Notes: a model not told the origin generated them from the letters alone. A stretch of 64,000 nucleotides of DNA from Diogma glabrata (GCA_963693315.1 OY856188.1:223304996-223368995), one strand, 5' to 3'; positions 26,801 through 41,800 are shown, counted from the first letter of the stretch. Translations and numbers: made by a program.

Positions 26801-29800
26801 TTCAAACTTCAATTGTTATTGGTCATTGGTAATTTATATAAACTTAAAAATAAGTTCATGCAGGAGAAAACAACCTAATTGTACTCCACTTATTTGGAGA
26901 GCCCTGACTGTTTGGGCTTGTTTTTTATCTATCTCATATTGTACAAACTTTACAGACTTTTTTAAAAACAATAAATTAAAAACAATTGTAAAATCCTATA
27001 ACATATCAAAAGTTTTCTTGATAGTTGTGCTAATTTTTTTAAAATGAATGAAAATAATTACGGCAGTAATTTAAATTTATTGGGTTATTTCCAGTGATTT
27101 TATAATAGTGAATGTTTTATAATGGACAAGCAATATTTTCTAACGACACGAACAAATATTTAAGTTATGTAAATATTTTCAAAGTATGTTATGAAAACTT
27201 GCTAACAAATTCTTTTCGCTTTATGGACTATAATTTTTAATTCATAAAATTGCCAAAATTCTTTGTTTGGTTGGTTATAATAAAATCCAAAACGTATCCT
27301 AAACGTCAATCTTATACAGTCACAGGGAGGGAGAAACTATTATTTTTTTGTGGTAGGTTTTTCTTAAAGATTTAAAAGAAGCTCGCAATAATTGTACAAT
27401 TTTGAATCAAATGAAAAATTTACGCACGTTTATGGGTAGGGAACTGAGCAGACGTCCCACGCTGCGTGGAAATGTCACACATTTCATTGCGTTGTCCCAC
27501 GGAGAAATCTGTCCCACGAAGCGTCCCACGAAACAAATATTTCCACCACATTTGCCCGCATTATCGAAATAATCAAAAAACACTATATCTACCTACGTAC
27601 AGTTTGCGCAATATCTTAGTCAAAGCAATGTCTTCACAGTTTTTTCTTGCAGTTTGTTTAATGTTATGTATATGTTGATTTAGCCATATTGAGAGAACAA
27701 ACGAGTGCAATATTTTTTTATTAAAATAGTGTTTTAACTATAATTTTCTTAGAAATACTAAACTCAGTTATTTCACTTCAATAATTTACATATATTTTAA
27801 TGTCTAACAGATCTACCTCAGCGAAAAGGTTTCTTTGTTTATAGAAACATCTCCCCGGCGTATATACGAGAGATCGAAAGTATTTTATGAAAAATAAAAT
27901 CCAAAATATTTTACTTAAAAAGACGCAGTTTTGCTTATAAATTCATAAAAATTTAAATTTTTAAACCAGAGTTTACAATTTTACTTTATTCGAGCACTCA
28001 TTTCAATCCTTTGAAATAATATTCAAAAATTAAAATGTTCATAATTTGAATATCGTTCTTACTCGTAAGAGTAAAATTTTTGTTTTCTCGATTTTACTCC
28101 TTTGGAGCAGATTACATTTTCCTGTTCTTTCATTCGATTTGCAAAAGAAGAAAATTAGTCACTCTACGTCATCCTTTACATTCATTTTTCTAACAATACA
28201 TGAATAATTGAACGAATCATTCAAAGCATTTTACGTTGGAAAGCATCAAATTTGACGCAAAAATAAAAGTTTTGAGTAATTGAAAGAAAATATTTATTTC
28301 AATTTAGTAGCAAGAATGATATTTTATTATTTTCACTCCTGTATGTGGGAGTGTTATATTTTTTTTAAGCTACGCACTGAAAGGACAAAGTAAAAGAGTG
28401 ATATAAGTAGCGTTTCAAACTCTGTTTAAAACACACTTTAACTAGGTAGCATAAAACTAAAATTATTGTTTTCTAATAAATAATTTTTTTCTCAATAAAG
28501 AACAAACAATGCAAACAGCATAAAAACTTGATAAATGGTATAGATTTGCAAAAGATAGAACGAGAGGTATACTGTATACCTCTTATACTTACAGAATACA
28601 GAATAGTAGATTGTATTACTAGTGCGAATGCGTTTTCCAAACCAGTGGCGTAGCCAGAATTTTCCATTGGGGGGGGTCGAGGATTATTTTATAAGACTTA
28701 ATAGTTTAACCCCGTGGTTCTCAAAGCGTGTTCCGCGGAACACTAGTGTTCCGCGATGCACTCTCAAGTGTTCCGCGAAAAAATAAAATGCATAATCAAT
28801 TCAATTAAAAATTGTTTGAAAATAGAAATCAATTTAATGTAAAATTTACACGTATGTAAAATTTGAACGTTGCTCGGCTTTGTATGAATAAATAGAACAT
28901 TATGATGCTAGGACGTAAAGCTAAAGACTTTGCACGTATGTGGAGTTTGCAAATCAAGGTGCTAGCCGAGATTTGCACCCACATTAAGTCCAAAATAGCT
29001 TATGTCCGTCATCCGTGCGTCATATACTATTTTTTATTCGCCGCTAGCAAAATATTTAAAAAAAAAAATTTGTTTATTCTAAATCAAGTTATAATTTTGC
29101 ATAAATTTTGAAATGAAAATATGTTGAACAAGAGTAGCCTTTGACAAAATATTTGTTATTATTTTCAAAATAATTGTATAACTATAAAAACAAAATAATA
29201 ACAATAATTTTAATTGGATTGTGAGATTTTGAATTTAAAGGTTGCTTTGATAAAAATTTCGATTTTTTATAGAATTTAAACAAATACAAATGTTTTTTAC
29301 TTTTTTGGACGTAAATATGACAACAAAATATATGGTTAAAAAGTGACACTTTACGACCGCAAATCACAGTAATAAAGTACCACTTTAATAATAAAAAATA
29401 AAATAAAAAATATATTTCGGGTTAAAATTACTGCTTGGAAACATAAAATATTATTGCAGTTATTAAAATTCTCCTTTTACACATAAATAAATAAAAAATG
29501 TATGAAGTTCTTGTTTCACACAATATGAACAATGTGATTGGATAAGAAACCCCTTTATTTCTTCCGAATTTTCTAGTCTTACTTTAAATGAAGAAGAAGA
29601 ATTGACGTCGCTTTCTTCAGATTTTGGATTAAAATTACAGTTCCATGAAAACCACTCCTAAAAATTTTTAGATCTCTGTTAAAAATGAATACCCGTGTAT
29701 AAGCAAAAAATCCTTGAACATATTATTGTTATTTTCCACGTCATAACTTTGCGAAGCAGGATTTTCTACTATGGTCAATATAAAAACAAACGCGAGGTAC

Positions 29801-32800
29801 TAGAAAAATTAGAAGAAATGCGTGTGGCGTTATCATATTATTCGTCTCAATATTGCTAAGATCTATAAAGATCGTCAAGCTCATGGGTTGCATTAAGTTT
29901 GAGATTGTTTTAAAAGTATTGTAATTTTAATTATGCTTTCAATAAATATATTTTTTAACGACTGTCATAGAAAATTTCTATCTATCAGGTTAAAAGAGAA
30001 AGTTGGCTTTTGCTGTTTAGCGAGCATTTTTTAATTTTTTTCTGCTCTTAAGCGGAAAGTAAAAACACAAGTAAAACAGAAGACATAATGGACAAAGACA
30101 TAATATTAAAATTTATTAATTTCTTCTCTCCAAAACACTTTTGATTTTTTGGCTCTATAACACGAGGACTTCTTTTTTAAAAAAAGCATTAACATTTTAT
30201 ATTTACTATATCCAAATTTTCTTTAACGATGAATGTTGATTTTAACATTGAATAATTTGACCACATTGCTGAAGACTTTTTTGTCTGCGATAGTTCACCA
30301 AAATATGCCAAAAACACATCTTCAGAATAAAAATTTCCTGTTTTTTTGTTCTTACACCAATTGATAAATAATTGATAAGCTTTTTCATACCGAACTTTAG
30401 ATTTTTCAGGCAACAGATCTAAAGCTAAATTGTTGGCTGCTTCTTTTATATGAGATGCTAATTATATCACTTTCATCAGTATTGCTCATTTTAAATTATT
30501 TTTATTTAAAAATAGATATAAACTCTGTATAAATTTTAAATTTATTAATTTAAAATTTTGATTTGAGGTCCTATACGTTTTTTAAACAACAAATAAAAGC
30601 CTCCTTGGCAACTTTAATCGTATTTGTCGGCAGTCGTTAAAAAAATAGTATGTTTACTTTGAGCAGAAAGTAACATTGCTCTGGCAATTTTCATGCACGA
30701 AAATAATAAACCAATAAATTAGTTTTATTAATAATTCATTACAATAATATATACTTCATTTTAATGTTTCCTTAATTTTAATTTTTTTAATTAATGATTT
30801 TTTAAAAAATAGATTAATGATTTTTTTTAATTATCTTAAATTATTTTTAATTAACTTTAATAAAACAAATATCGAATAATTTTTATTTCAAAACAAAAAT
30901 ATTTTTACAATATTTTTTTTTAGTAAAAAGTGTTGTGTAGTAGGAATTACAAAACGTGTCACAACAACACATAGATACCTTTTAAGACCTTATAGGAATA
31001 GGTCCCACAACAACATGCATCTTGAGGTGTTGGTGAACACTTTTTTTAAATGTTTGTGGATTGAAGGCACTCGAGACTATTGATTCAGGCAAAGCATTCC
31101 ATTTGTACGATGTATACGCACAAAGAAATCCCTTTGCATTTTGTTACTAAGGTAGTGAGTAATCCCGACAGTTTGACTATTTGCACAAACCGATTGACGA
31201 GTTGAACAAAGAAAAGAAGATGTCTGAGGCATTATAGATCAAATTTCATCCGAGCACTGCTGGTGACGATATTTATAAAAAACAACGAGATCAGCAACAG
31301 TGCGACGATGTTGTAGGGAATCAAGATTTAATGTTAAATTTCGATCACCAACAATTCGTATAGCACGCTTTTCAACAGAGTCCAAAAGGCCCAAAATGGT
31401 AACAGATGCAGCGCCCCAAACTTGACAACAATACTCCATGCAGGGACGAATATAGGACTTATAAACGTGGAGTAATTGATACGGAGAAAAATATTTTTTT
31501 ATCTATTGAGGAGGCCGAGTTTTCTTGATGCGCTCTTTGCCATGGCCATGATATGATCATTCCAGAGTAGGTCATTGGAAATTGTGACTCCCAATAAACG
31601 AATGTTTTCACATTCGTCTATTTGGTCGTTACACATATTAATTGAAATATCATTGGAAAACTCGGTCCTTGATCTGGGAACAATCAATAGCTGTGTTTTG
31701 GTGGAATTAAAATTGACCATTTTGTCACCCCAATCGGCGACTTTTTTCAGGTCCTCGTTTACATTTATGGCAGCGTCTCTCCGTTCGGGATTTATTTCTT
31801 CATGCATTTTACCCTTTGAAGATAGGGGGACGAATAACTTGTGCAGTGTACTATCATCTGCAAAACTATTTATTGGGTTATTGGTGATTTGCAACAGTTC
31901 GTTGATATAAATTAAAAATAAAGTGGAAGATAAAACTGAGCCTTGGGTTACATCAGCGTTAATTAATTTGGACTCAGAAATAAAGCCATCTATAGATACC
32001 GAGATGTATCGGATAGACAGAAGATTTTGAATCAACTTCACAACTGCGGGATGAAACCCATACGCAACGAGCTTGTTGATCAAGTTGGCATGCCAGATTC
32101 GATCAAATGCTGTTGAGATGTCTAATGCGATTACGTACGTTTCACCACCTCTCTCAAGTATGCTATTCCAAAAATGTGCTACATAGTGCAATAGATCGGT
32201 TGTTGATCTTTTCTTTCTAAAACCGTATTGGCAGTCATGATATCAAATGGTTGTCCTCCAAAAATTTGGATATGTGTGAATTAATATATTGCTCGTATAT
32301 TTTAGACAGGAAGGCTATTGGTCTGTAATTTGAAATATCATATTTCGTTCCATTTCTGGGACAGGCTGGACATTGGCCAACTTCCAGCAGGATGGAAAAA
32401 TACCTGATTTATAGAATTTATAAAATATTTTGGTGAGACTTGGTGCAATATAAAACAAAAATATCGAATAATTTTAATTAACTTTTATAAAACAAATTTC
32501 GAATAATTTTTAATTAACTTTAAAAAATGATAATTTTGGTTATTTTTAAATAGTAATTTTTGTGCTAGTGATTTTGAAATTTAAACTTATTTGAAACTGA
32601 ATGACACTTTAACTATTGATTCGCCTCAAACCTGTGTCTAGGAAGGGATGAAAAATGATTTTCCTGATTAATCAAATTCCTTAAAATATCAAGGCGTTAA
32701 ATATCATTTTAACTATTCTAACACAATTAATTTTGTTTTGTATTTAGAACAACTTCCAGGACACTTTGTTTTGTCCGATCTTATCTATTGTCCGATCTAC

Positions 32801-35800
32801 GAAATTGTTATTTGTTATTTCCGGCACGGAATACTAGTTATGAAAAAATTGCTGTAATTTATTTCTCAAATCCTATTTCACGATGTACAGGAATAGGGCT
32901 ACAGATGTACTCATAGAGAAAGAATAGTAGACAAAATAGTAAACCAGTGAGCATAAATAAAAGACGCCAGAATAGTACATTATGATGCTAGGACGTAAAG
33001 CTAAAGATTTTGGTCGTATGTGGAGTTGCATCCACATTAAGTCCAAAATAGCTTATGTCCGTGCATCATATACTATTTTTTATTCGCCGCAAGTAAAATA
33101 TTTAAAAAAAAATGTTTATTCTAAATTGAAATTACAAATTTGCATAAATTTTGAAATAAAAATATGTGGAACAAGTTACCTTTGACATAATATTTGTTAT
33201 TTTTTCCTAATTATTGTATCACTATTTTTTTTTATTTAGCGTATGGTTTTTTTGTGACACATTAAAAATTAAACTTAAAATAGGTAGACTCTTCTATGAA
33301 ATCTATCTAAAACAAAGCATGGATACACATTAAATGAACTTACATTCAATTTGATTGCACGTCTTTTAGTAAAAAAGTAAAAAGTAAAATATTTTAACAT
33401 TGGGCAGTACATTTGAATATTAGATGTTTACATCGAGCAAGTCTATCCATGCTTCTACATCGGGAGTTGCCAAATGGATGTCTGAGATGTCACCATTGTA
33501 CCGTCGAATTGGACACACAGTTGCAATGTGTTTTATGGTTTATTGTGGAGCGCCGCATTCACACTCAGGGGACTCTGAAATGCCCCACATGTAGAAAGAA
33601 TCAGCACAACGTCCATGATTCCTTCTCTTTCGGTTTAGTGTAGTCCAGGTATGACGTGGCAGATCGAAACCAGGATGGGTAGAAGTCGGGTTAGTAATAG
33701 AAAGGCCAGTTGTATTGATGATGCCAGGAGGTGTCCCAGACATCCAAGATATTAAAATTAGTTGCCAGCAGGTTGCTGGCAGTTTTATGTGGAGGCTTTC
33801 TTGACTTCAATCGACAACGCGTGTGGTCACCGTTATCTTCGTGCAAGGGTGACGTGGTCTTGTTGGTTACCTTTTAATGTTCACGCATGAGAGCATGCGA
33901 GCGTCTGAGTGCCGGTGGAGCGATATTGCTTAACACAGGGCCAAGGTTAAGGGGTGGTTCTGATAGTACTACTTATAGTACGCATCGTGGCATGCAGCTA
34001 GCAGTCAACTTTTTGAGTATGTGTGCTAGTGAGTATGTGTGCTATCACTATGACAACTTAGTGGAGGGTGGGGTTCTGTGGAACGAAAAGAAAGCAACTG
34101 TTCAATTCATTCGTAAGATGCCAGGGAAAAAATCTAAATATTAGAATATTAGAGCAATTCTTCTAGAAGACAGAAATTTTAAAATTTCAATGGGGGGATT
34201 TAAACCCGAATAAACCCGTATGTCGCTATGCCACTGATTTTGGTAATCTGACGATGAATGTTTACATTCGAAACATGTTATAATAAATATATACCAAAAA
34301 AAAGTTTGTTCCGTTGATTATAATTACAATAATTTATTTATATAAATTATTGATTTTATTTAAAAATGTATTAGTCATTCATCCAGATTTTTCTGCTTCG
34401 GCTATTTTAAGTCGAGTTGCCGTAAAGATTTTAAAATCGTAATTTGCCGAATGACAAAGAAAATAAATAAGTGATACTGAACAAAAAGTGGGAATCGCTG
34501 CGAAAATTTAAATGTTTGCTTAAATAACTTTAATAAACTTAACTTAACTTTAACAAAATCGTAAAATTGCCGAATTGGAAAATTCTTTTCGTAAAAATGC
34601 CGAATTTGCCGAATGGGAAAATTCTTGGGAGGGTTTCACAACCCCCAAAACCCCCTCGGCGTCAGGTCTGACAGGAAGATGGAAGGGGGGGGGGGGGGTT
34701 CCGAGGAACGAAAAGAAAGCAACTGTTCAATTCATTCGTAAGATACCAGGGAAAAAATCTTAATATTAGAACATTAGAGCAATTCTTCTAGATTACAGAA
34801 ATTTTAAAATTCCAATGGGGGGGGGTTTGAACCCGAACAAACCCGTATGTCGCTACGCCACTGTTCCAAACAAGAGTTAGTTTGCCGCACGACCGCAGGG
34901 AGTGCGGCAAATAACTCGCGTTTGGAAAACGCATTCGCACTAGTAATACACACTATTTTTTGTAACAAGTGCGTAAAATTCATAAATATTTATTTAATTG
35001 TTCATTTAATCATTTATTTAACAAAGTTATAAACAAATTTAAGCTTTTTAAATAATTAAAGTGCGCCATCTTTGTTGTAATATTTGTAAATTATTCGAGT
35101 TCGAAAATATAAACACAAGAATCCAACTAAAACAACACATAGGAATCCAACTAAGCTGTCAAAATATTAAACTTTGAAGACCTAAATATATTGTTTTTTC
35201 TTGCAATTCCAATGATGCAATGTGTTTAAGTTGTTTTTACTATATGGTAAGTTATTTAAAGTATTATTTTGATATTTTAGTGCTATAAAAATATTAAATA
35301 TAGATAGATATATGGATAGATTTAACTACAAATCTCACATGCAGGCGGCGATACGGTCCAGGCTTAAACAATATTTTGTAGTCATGTGTGGCGAAAAGTA
35401 GTTTTTTCTTGTATTCTATTTTAGTACAAAATTGAATATTTTGTACGCATGTGTTACAAAAAAAATATTAATTATTTAGTAAAATTAAAATAAATTGTTT
35501 CAATTGTTTTGCAGTCTTAGCTTGTGTAACAAAAGTTTTAAGCTACTATAAAAGGTAAATTTATACTAATTTTTAAAATGATATTTAAAAAGTTCTCCTG
35601 CAAATCAAGACGGATAGAAAACGTTTACGTAAATTCTTATTCGATATTGAATTGGACTATCCTTTATAAAAAAATCAAAATATACGACGCAAAAGTTTAG
35701 TGTATTACCAGTCCGAGTGAATTTGCAAATTAACAGGTGACATTATGATATTAAAAGACATATAGATACAGATAAACATAAAAAAGCGTTGCTATAAGCC

Positions 35801-38800
35801 GCCAGCTCCAGTAGCTTGAACAAGTTTTGTTGTTATTTTGTTTTCTTGTTGTTATTTAACATTGACAAAAAATTAGTTGCAATTTGCGCTGATAACACGA
35901 ACACCAATTTTAGTGGTGTCACGTCAAGGGGTGAAAATTTAAAAACAAGCTAAACTCGAATTTGAACCAGAGTGTATTGGGTATTGGATTCGCAGCCCAT
36001 ATTCTAAATAATGCAATAAGAAATGCTGCTGATTTAAATCGCAGGGTTAAAAAAATTTGGATATTTTACTGTCTTTACTGGAGACAATTTCGAACATAAC
36101 CATCTTATTGGATACAGTGAAACTCGCTGGCTGGCGGTAATGCCAGCACTAGAAAGAATTTAGAAAATGTACGAACCACTGCAAGCATATTTCCTAACGG
36201 TTGAATGTCCAATTAAAATAAAAGAATTATTTGAAGAATTAAATAGTAAACAAATAGTAAAGGCAAGCATTAAATAGTAAATTTATGCACAATCTAATTA
36301 GCACGTTTTCACCGTTCCACTTTCTCGCAATAGAAATTCTAATTAGTTAGTATTTGGAAGAATGTTTGCATTTTGTCCCACATTTTAACGATTTGGCTCT
36401 GGTCAGTTTAGGGTAGACATAACTATTTCTCTCTGAGACAAATAAAGGAAAACAAACAAACAAAAAACGATTCGACATAAGAGTAGTCACGTAGGGATTG
36501 CAATCCCGTGGTATTTTATGGATCATGGGACTATGTGATAAATTTTAAATCCCGGGATGCTCGGGATCTAAAAAATAGTATAGAAAAACCATCCATTTTT
36601 TTCTATGCTGCACGATCTGCTGTCGTTTACAAATTCACTCTCTGAACAGTTACAAAGCAAAGATATAATAATTTCTAGCACAAGCGATTTAATTAAAACT
36701 ACTTTCTTGATGCTTAAACAATGCAGAAATGATACTAAATTTAAAATTATTTTTAACAAATGAAGCGATTTTGCAGAACTTTGCGACATTCGCTTCGATG
36801 AAACAACACTAGAAGGCTAGCAGAGTAACCAATGTAGCTCAAAAGCATTTTATTTTTATTTCTAAGTCGATGCATTTAAATGCTATATATGTGTGTGTAA
36901 AATCGTGTATGTTGTGTTTTACGAAAAAAATCTTTTTATATCATTTAAATTCTCGCCCCCCATAAGATTTTGTTGAAATGACGCCACTGTTGAGAAAGAA
37001 TTTCGATGAAGTTGGACCTAAACCAGCATTTGCACACGTGACGTCTTCTTCCTTTGTGAGCAAAGATCTACAAACTTGCTCACAAGTCCTCTTACGAACC
37101 GATGCTGTAAGGAAATCTTTACAACCTCTTTACACCGGACCATTCAAAGTTTTAAGTCGTAATAATAACAATATAGTTCGCTTAGAAAATTCTAATGCTC
37201 ACGAATCACACAAATTCAAGTACATTTTCAAAATACACACTAAAATGGTTATCTACAACTGATCATTCTGATCTTACTATGGATCACAATCTCTACTTTT
37301 CGGCTAACCTGATGCCATCAGATATTAAGGGTACGGATCGCCCAGATTCAGATCTACCCAAAAAGGTTACTTTTAATGATAAGTCTCAAGTCATTCCTCC
37401 TTTACAAACTTCAATATCTGGAAGGACTATCGAAACTCCAAACAAATTACTAGATTACATCAGCATGCGCTTTAATTGTCTAGCAAAATCTTTTCCTTCC
37501 AGTATGATTTTGTAAATCTGTTTTGAACTTTAGTCAAAATCGTGATCCGCGTCAACTTTTCGAATATCTTTTTTCCACAATCCAGCCACTTTTATGTAAA
37601 TATTAAACAATTTCTATCATTTAGTACTTTCGGTACATCAGTACCAACATTTTTCATTTCGTGTCTTCTTCGAAGCCACTGGTGGGGGAGTATTTGTGGT
37701 GATGCTTCGAACTAAAATGTTTTTTGAAATTTTAAAAGAGATTACCTTGATTTTGATTACCTTGAACATGTATCATTTACGATTAAGGTTCTGTGTAGGA
37801 TATATTAACTGGAATCAAAGGCTTGACAGTTCAGACAATTAAACCGATTGATTTAAACCGCAAAGATTAGGTTCTAGTTAATTCATCCTATAATTTCCAT
37901 CCTTGAACTACCAACCTACATGTTGTGCATTGTCACAGTCTTACAATCCGACAGATCACCATACAAGTAACTTTGGCATTGCACTCGGCTGTACTTGTAA
38001 TTAACATTTTCTTTCATTAAACAAATCAAGGTTGTAATGGTTTTCTTTTATACAAACTTGCACTCATCCTGCAATATCTAAATTTGGTATTAAACGTAAG
38101 CATAAATAATCAGCTGCGCAGCCTGCAATAGTTGAATTTTGTATTAAACGTAAACATGAATAATCAGCTGCGCATCTTGCAAAATCTAAATTTTGTAATA
38201 AACATTCACACTAATACACAAGCGGCATACCTGACTTTTCTTTTTTATAGTAAAAACAAATACAACCAATGTTTCAATGCATTAACAAAACTTGTTTTTG
38301 TTGCTATTAAAGAGGGTGTTCTTAATTTCGATCGAGTTTTGCATGTTAATTATACCAACAAGAAGAAGATTATGTGATGATTGGGCTAACCTGTAATATT
38401 CGTATATAATATTTTTTTGGTAAATGTATGAGATAACAATATGAGTAACAAGCATCTGTTTCGTGTGAATCCACTTCTTATTCTATAAATAGAAAAATAA
38501 TTTTGATATTTGTTGAGTTATGTTTAGAACTTAAAACATTTATAATGTTAAATGTTAATAAAACGAAAAATGTTATCGTGCCACAAGTGTTCTAATAAAA
38601 TTTAAAAATTATAAAATAAATTATTTGTTTTGTGTATTATTTAAATTAAAATTTGCTATTTTGTGATTAAAATAAAAAAGTATGAAAATTAACTAAAGAA
38701 GTGTTATAAATTGTTTTCATTTTAATAAATAAAGCTACGTTGACCGACATCGGAACGTAATAATATGTTGTGGTACATATATATATAAGTTCAATAAATG

Positions 38801-41800
38801 TTAATATTGTGGTCGGTGGAAAGCGATAATTACTTTCACGATTTTCCATATGATGTATCGCAATTTGAATTATGGATATTGGAACCTATTCTGGAATAAT
38901 AAAATTTGAAGTGAGGCATACAGAGTCAGGATTTTTTTCATACCATGTATTAACGTCGGGACAAGCAGATCCAGCTGTTCAGTTCCAATAATTTATTATT
39001 TATATATCGCCCAGATAAACGACAAGATGTGTGGCGTTTTGTTATTTTATATGGTCCTGCATGCTAATTGGTTGCATTTTGGGATTCAATCTTGTTGTTC
39101 AACTGTTATATGGATTATCGTTAGAAATGGTACATGGTTCTTTATCGAACAGGATTTATAGTAATCGTTTTAGCAGATCAACATTCAACAACGAATTAAT
39201 GTAAGCTTAATGTATTTTAATTTAGTTATCTTAAATAATTTTTTGTTCTTGCATGATTCACACTAAATTATTATTAAATTATTACTCTGTGTTAGGAAAA
39301 TTTTGGTTCGTACTATTGATAGTGCTAGTTAAAAATATAAATTATTAGAGTGTTATAGTGGAGATCTTTCTCGTGCATTAGTCCGCGTTTTGGTCCGTAC
39401 ATTCGATCATAGTTCAAATTTATAAAACCCTTGGAAAATAGATACCGTATTCTATTCTATTAGTGAAAAGGCCTACGTTTCAATAGATTTAAGAAATTTG
39501 TCTTATTAGACTGTTGGTTTTTTCTAATGAAAAATATTTAAAATAATTTTGTGTTGTTAATAATTAATCAAGTAATTTAAAATATTTAAAATAATTGTTG
39601 TAAATTGTAAATTTTACGAACAACAAATAATTGTGTACAGTGTATTACTAATTAATATAAGGAAATTGAACCAATATGTTTTAAGCAAGATTAAACAATA
39701 TTAGCGAATACAAGATTCTGGCTTTAAAAGAAGAAATCATTATATTAAGAACACGCAGTAAAATATATTGTTTGCTAACGAAGATATACCATATACGCAT
39801 GTAATGTCAGCTGAAAAATAAATGATTTAATCTTAATTTTTTATCTCAATCCCTTTCTTTACACAGATCCCTTTACAAAACAATAAATTAAGAAATTTAA
39901 CGCCACATCAAAATCTATGTTTTCATCAATGTAAAACATTTTTTTCCTAAATGTTCATTTTTTTTTCTTTACGTCTAATCTTATCCAATTTCAGTGATAT
40001 ATTTACCAAAAAACTACATCCAAAGTAGAAACACAAAATTCAATTTAACAGAATACATCGATTTTATACTTTAATTTGAACATCTTAAGATTTACCCATT
40101 TTTCTCTATGTATTTATTTAACTTTTCTTTTTCTTATATTATTTGATTCAATTGAAACTTACTGCACAACAACAAGACAAAATTAAAAACAAGAAATAAA
40201 AAGGTAAACGGAAAATCCGATTGAAATTCTTTTCATGTTTTAGAACTTCTTTCTTATGGAACTGGACAAAAGAAAATGTAGGATAGCAAAAAGAAAAAAA
40301 ACGTTTTTATGTTTTCTTTTTTTTAACTATTTGAACAATAAATTGAAGTATATTATGGAACGGAATTGACGTAATGCAATGAGACAAAGATTTTTCCCTT
40401 ATTTTCGAGTTTTTGAGTTTTTCTTATAACAAAGAATTTGAAAAAGGATATCGAGTGAATTTTTTTGTTGATTTCATAAGACACAAAACAAATTTCAAGT
40501 AGGTTTTTGTAGTCTATTGATTTTATTTTAAGGTATATGTATAAAGAAGACATGTGAGATGATTATGTTAAATTAAATTAGTTGATTGATTGTTTGAGTA
40601 ATCGTTAGATTGATTGATTGTGATGGAATGGTATAAAAGGAAATCAGTTGGTTGTAATGATTAAGAAAAACGAATACATATTTCGGCGAGTTGAAACTAG
40701 TAGGGTAGATATAACGATTTTTTTTATTAAAATACAAATTAGGGATACAATGATAAACCAAAACCTGTGTCTCCTAATTTGTTAGGTTAGGAGACAGTCT
40801 GACGATCGTTAAATTTTACTGGAGCAAAGGGTATGAAAGCCATAAATACTTAGACCTTATTTGCGTTTTTCTACTACTGACAAACAATTTATATAATATC
40901 AAAAAACATCGTATTGAAAGTTCTAGAGTATCTAACTATCCTGTTCCAACAGAGCTGATACCTATAGTTTCTGTATAAATATTTTCCGGAAAATTAATTT
41001 TTTGAATCAATTATTTGTCGGCCTACTAACGTCTATCGTTTGTTATCGTTTCCTGGCTGAGATTAATGGCCAACTAAATTTGATAAACTGGATGCATCTT
41101 ATAATATCAGGCTCTCTTGTTCCTTGTCTACTTTCATAATTGTATGTTGTCCTGTGCCCTCCATCGTCTGTCTTTTTTATTATTTTTTTCATGTAGTCTT
41201 AAATTCTTAAAATAGTTCAAACTAACAACCATCATATTTATACTCCTTAATTAGGTTTTCCTCGTCGTCATACTTGTCTTACAAACCGCTTGCACTCGAA
41301 GAAGCATAAAACAATAGTTTATTTAGTTTATATGGGTTTCTCTTGTCCATGCAATCACAGGCGCCCAGGTAAGAAAAAGCTAAGAGGTCAAACCTGGGCC
41401 AAGCCCGCGCCACAGCTTTTGGGGGTTGGGCAAGGCTTGACATTTTCAAACGACCCAAACTTGAGCCAAGTCTAGACTGATGTCCTGGGGCCAAGTCTGG
41501 CAAACTAGGCTTGGGTCAAGTCTGGCAAATAAGACTTGGGCCAGGTCTACCAAACCAATTTTTGTTCCAGACCTCCTTTAAATGTGTGGAGAGAGGTTGT
41601 GGAAAGAGTAACATATATGAAAATAAAGATAAACAATATGGCCTGCACATTTTTACAATGCATTAGACTGGTTAATAAAGCGAAATATAATAAACTAAAC
41701 CTTGATTCAGTATAGGCATTTACAACTTGCCCAGACTGAAACCAAAGCTAACTAGCCAAGGCTTGGCTCGCCAATACCGGCATTGGTCCGTTGTTTAATA

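Larger units (their letters stand above)
28643..34863. mobile_element. hAT-like element, 6.2 kb, with nested insertions
   Basis: Left end CAGTGGCGTAGC (28643), right end GCTACGCCACTG (to 34863), flanked by the 8-bp direct repeat TTCCAAAC (28635-28642 and 34864-34871). CAGTGGCG-type ends and an 8-bp duplication are those of the hAT superfamily. The interior holds a LINE copy (30925-32460), a LINE C-terminal fragment (33419-33749), a tyrosine-recombinase fragment (30110-30475), two direct repeats (28897-29160 and 32976-33215) and a duplicated right end (34072-34238 and 34695-34863). No intact transposase is seen, so it is non-autonomous or has been gutted by insertions. Confidence 0.8.

Noticed and set aside
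36568..36789. 73-codon minus-strand frame as a gene
   Set aside because: The plus strand of the same region carries transposase-like sequence, so the minus frame is a shadow.
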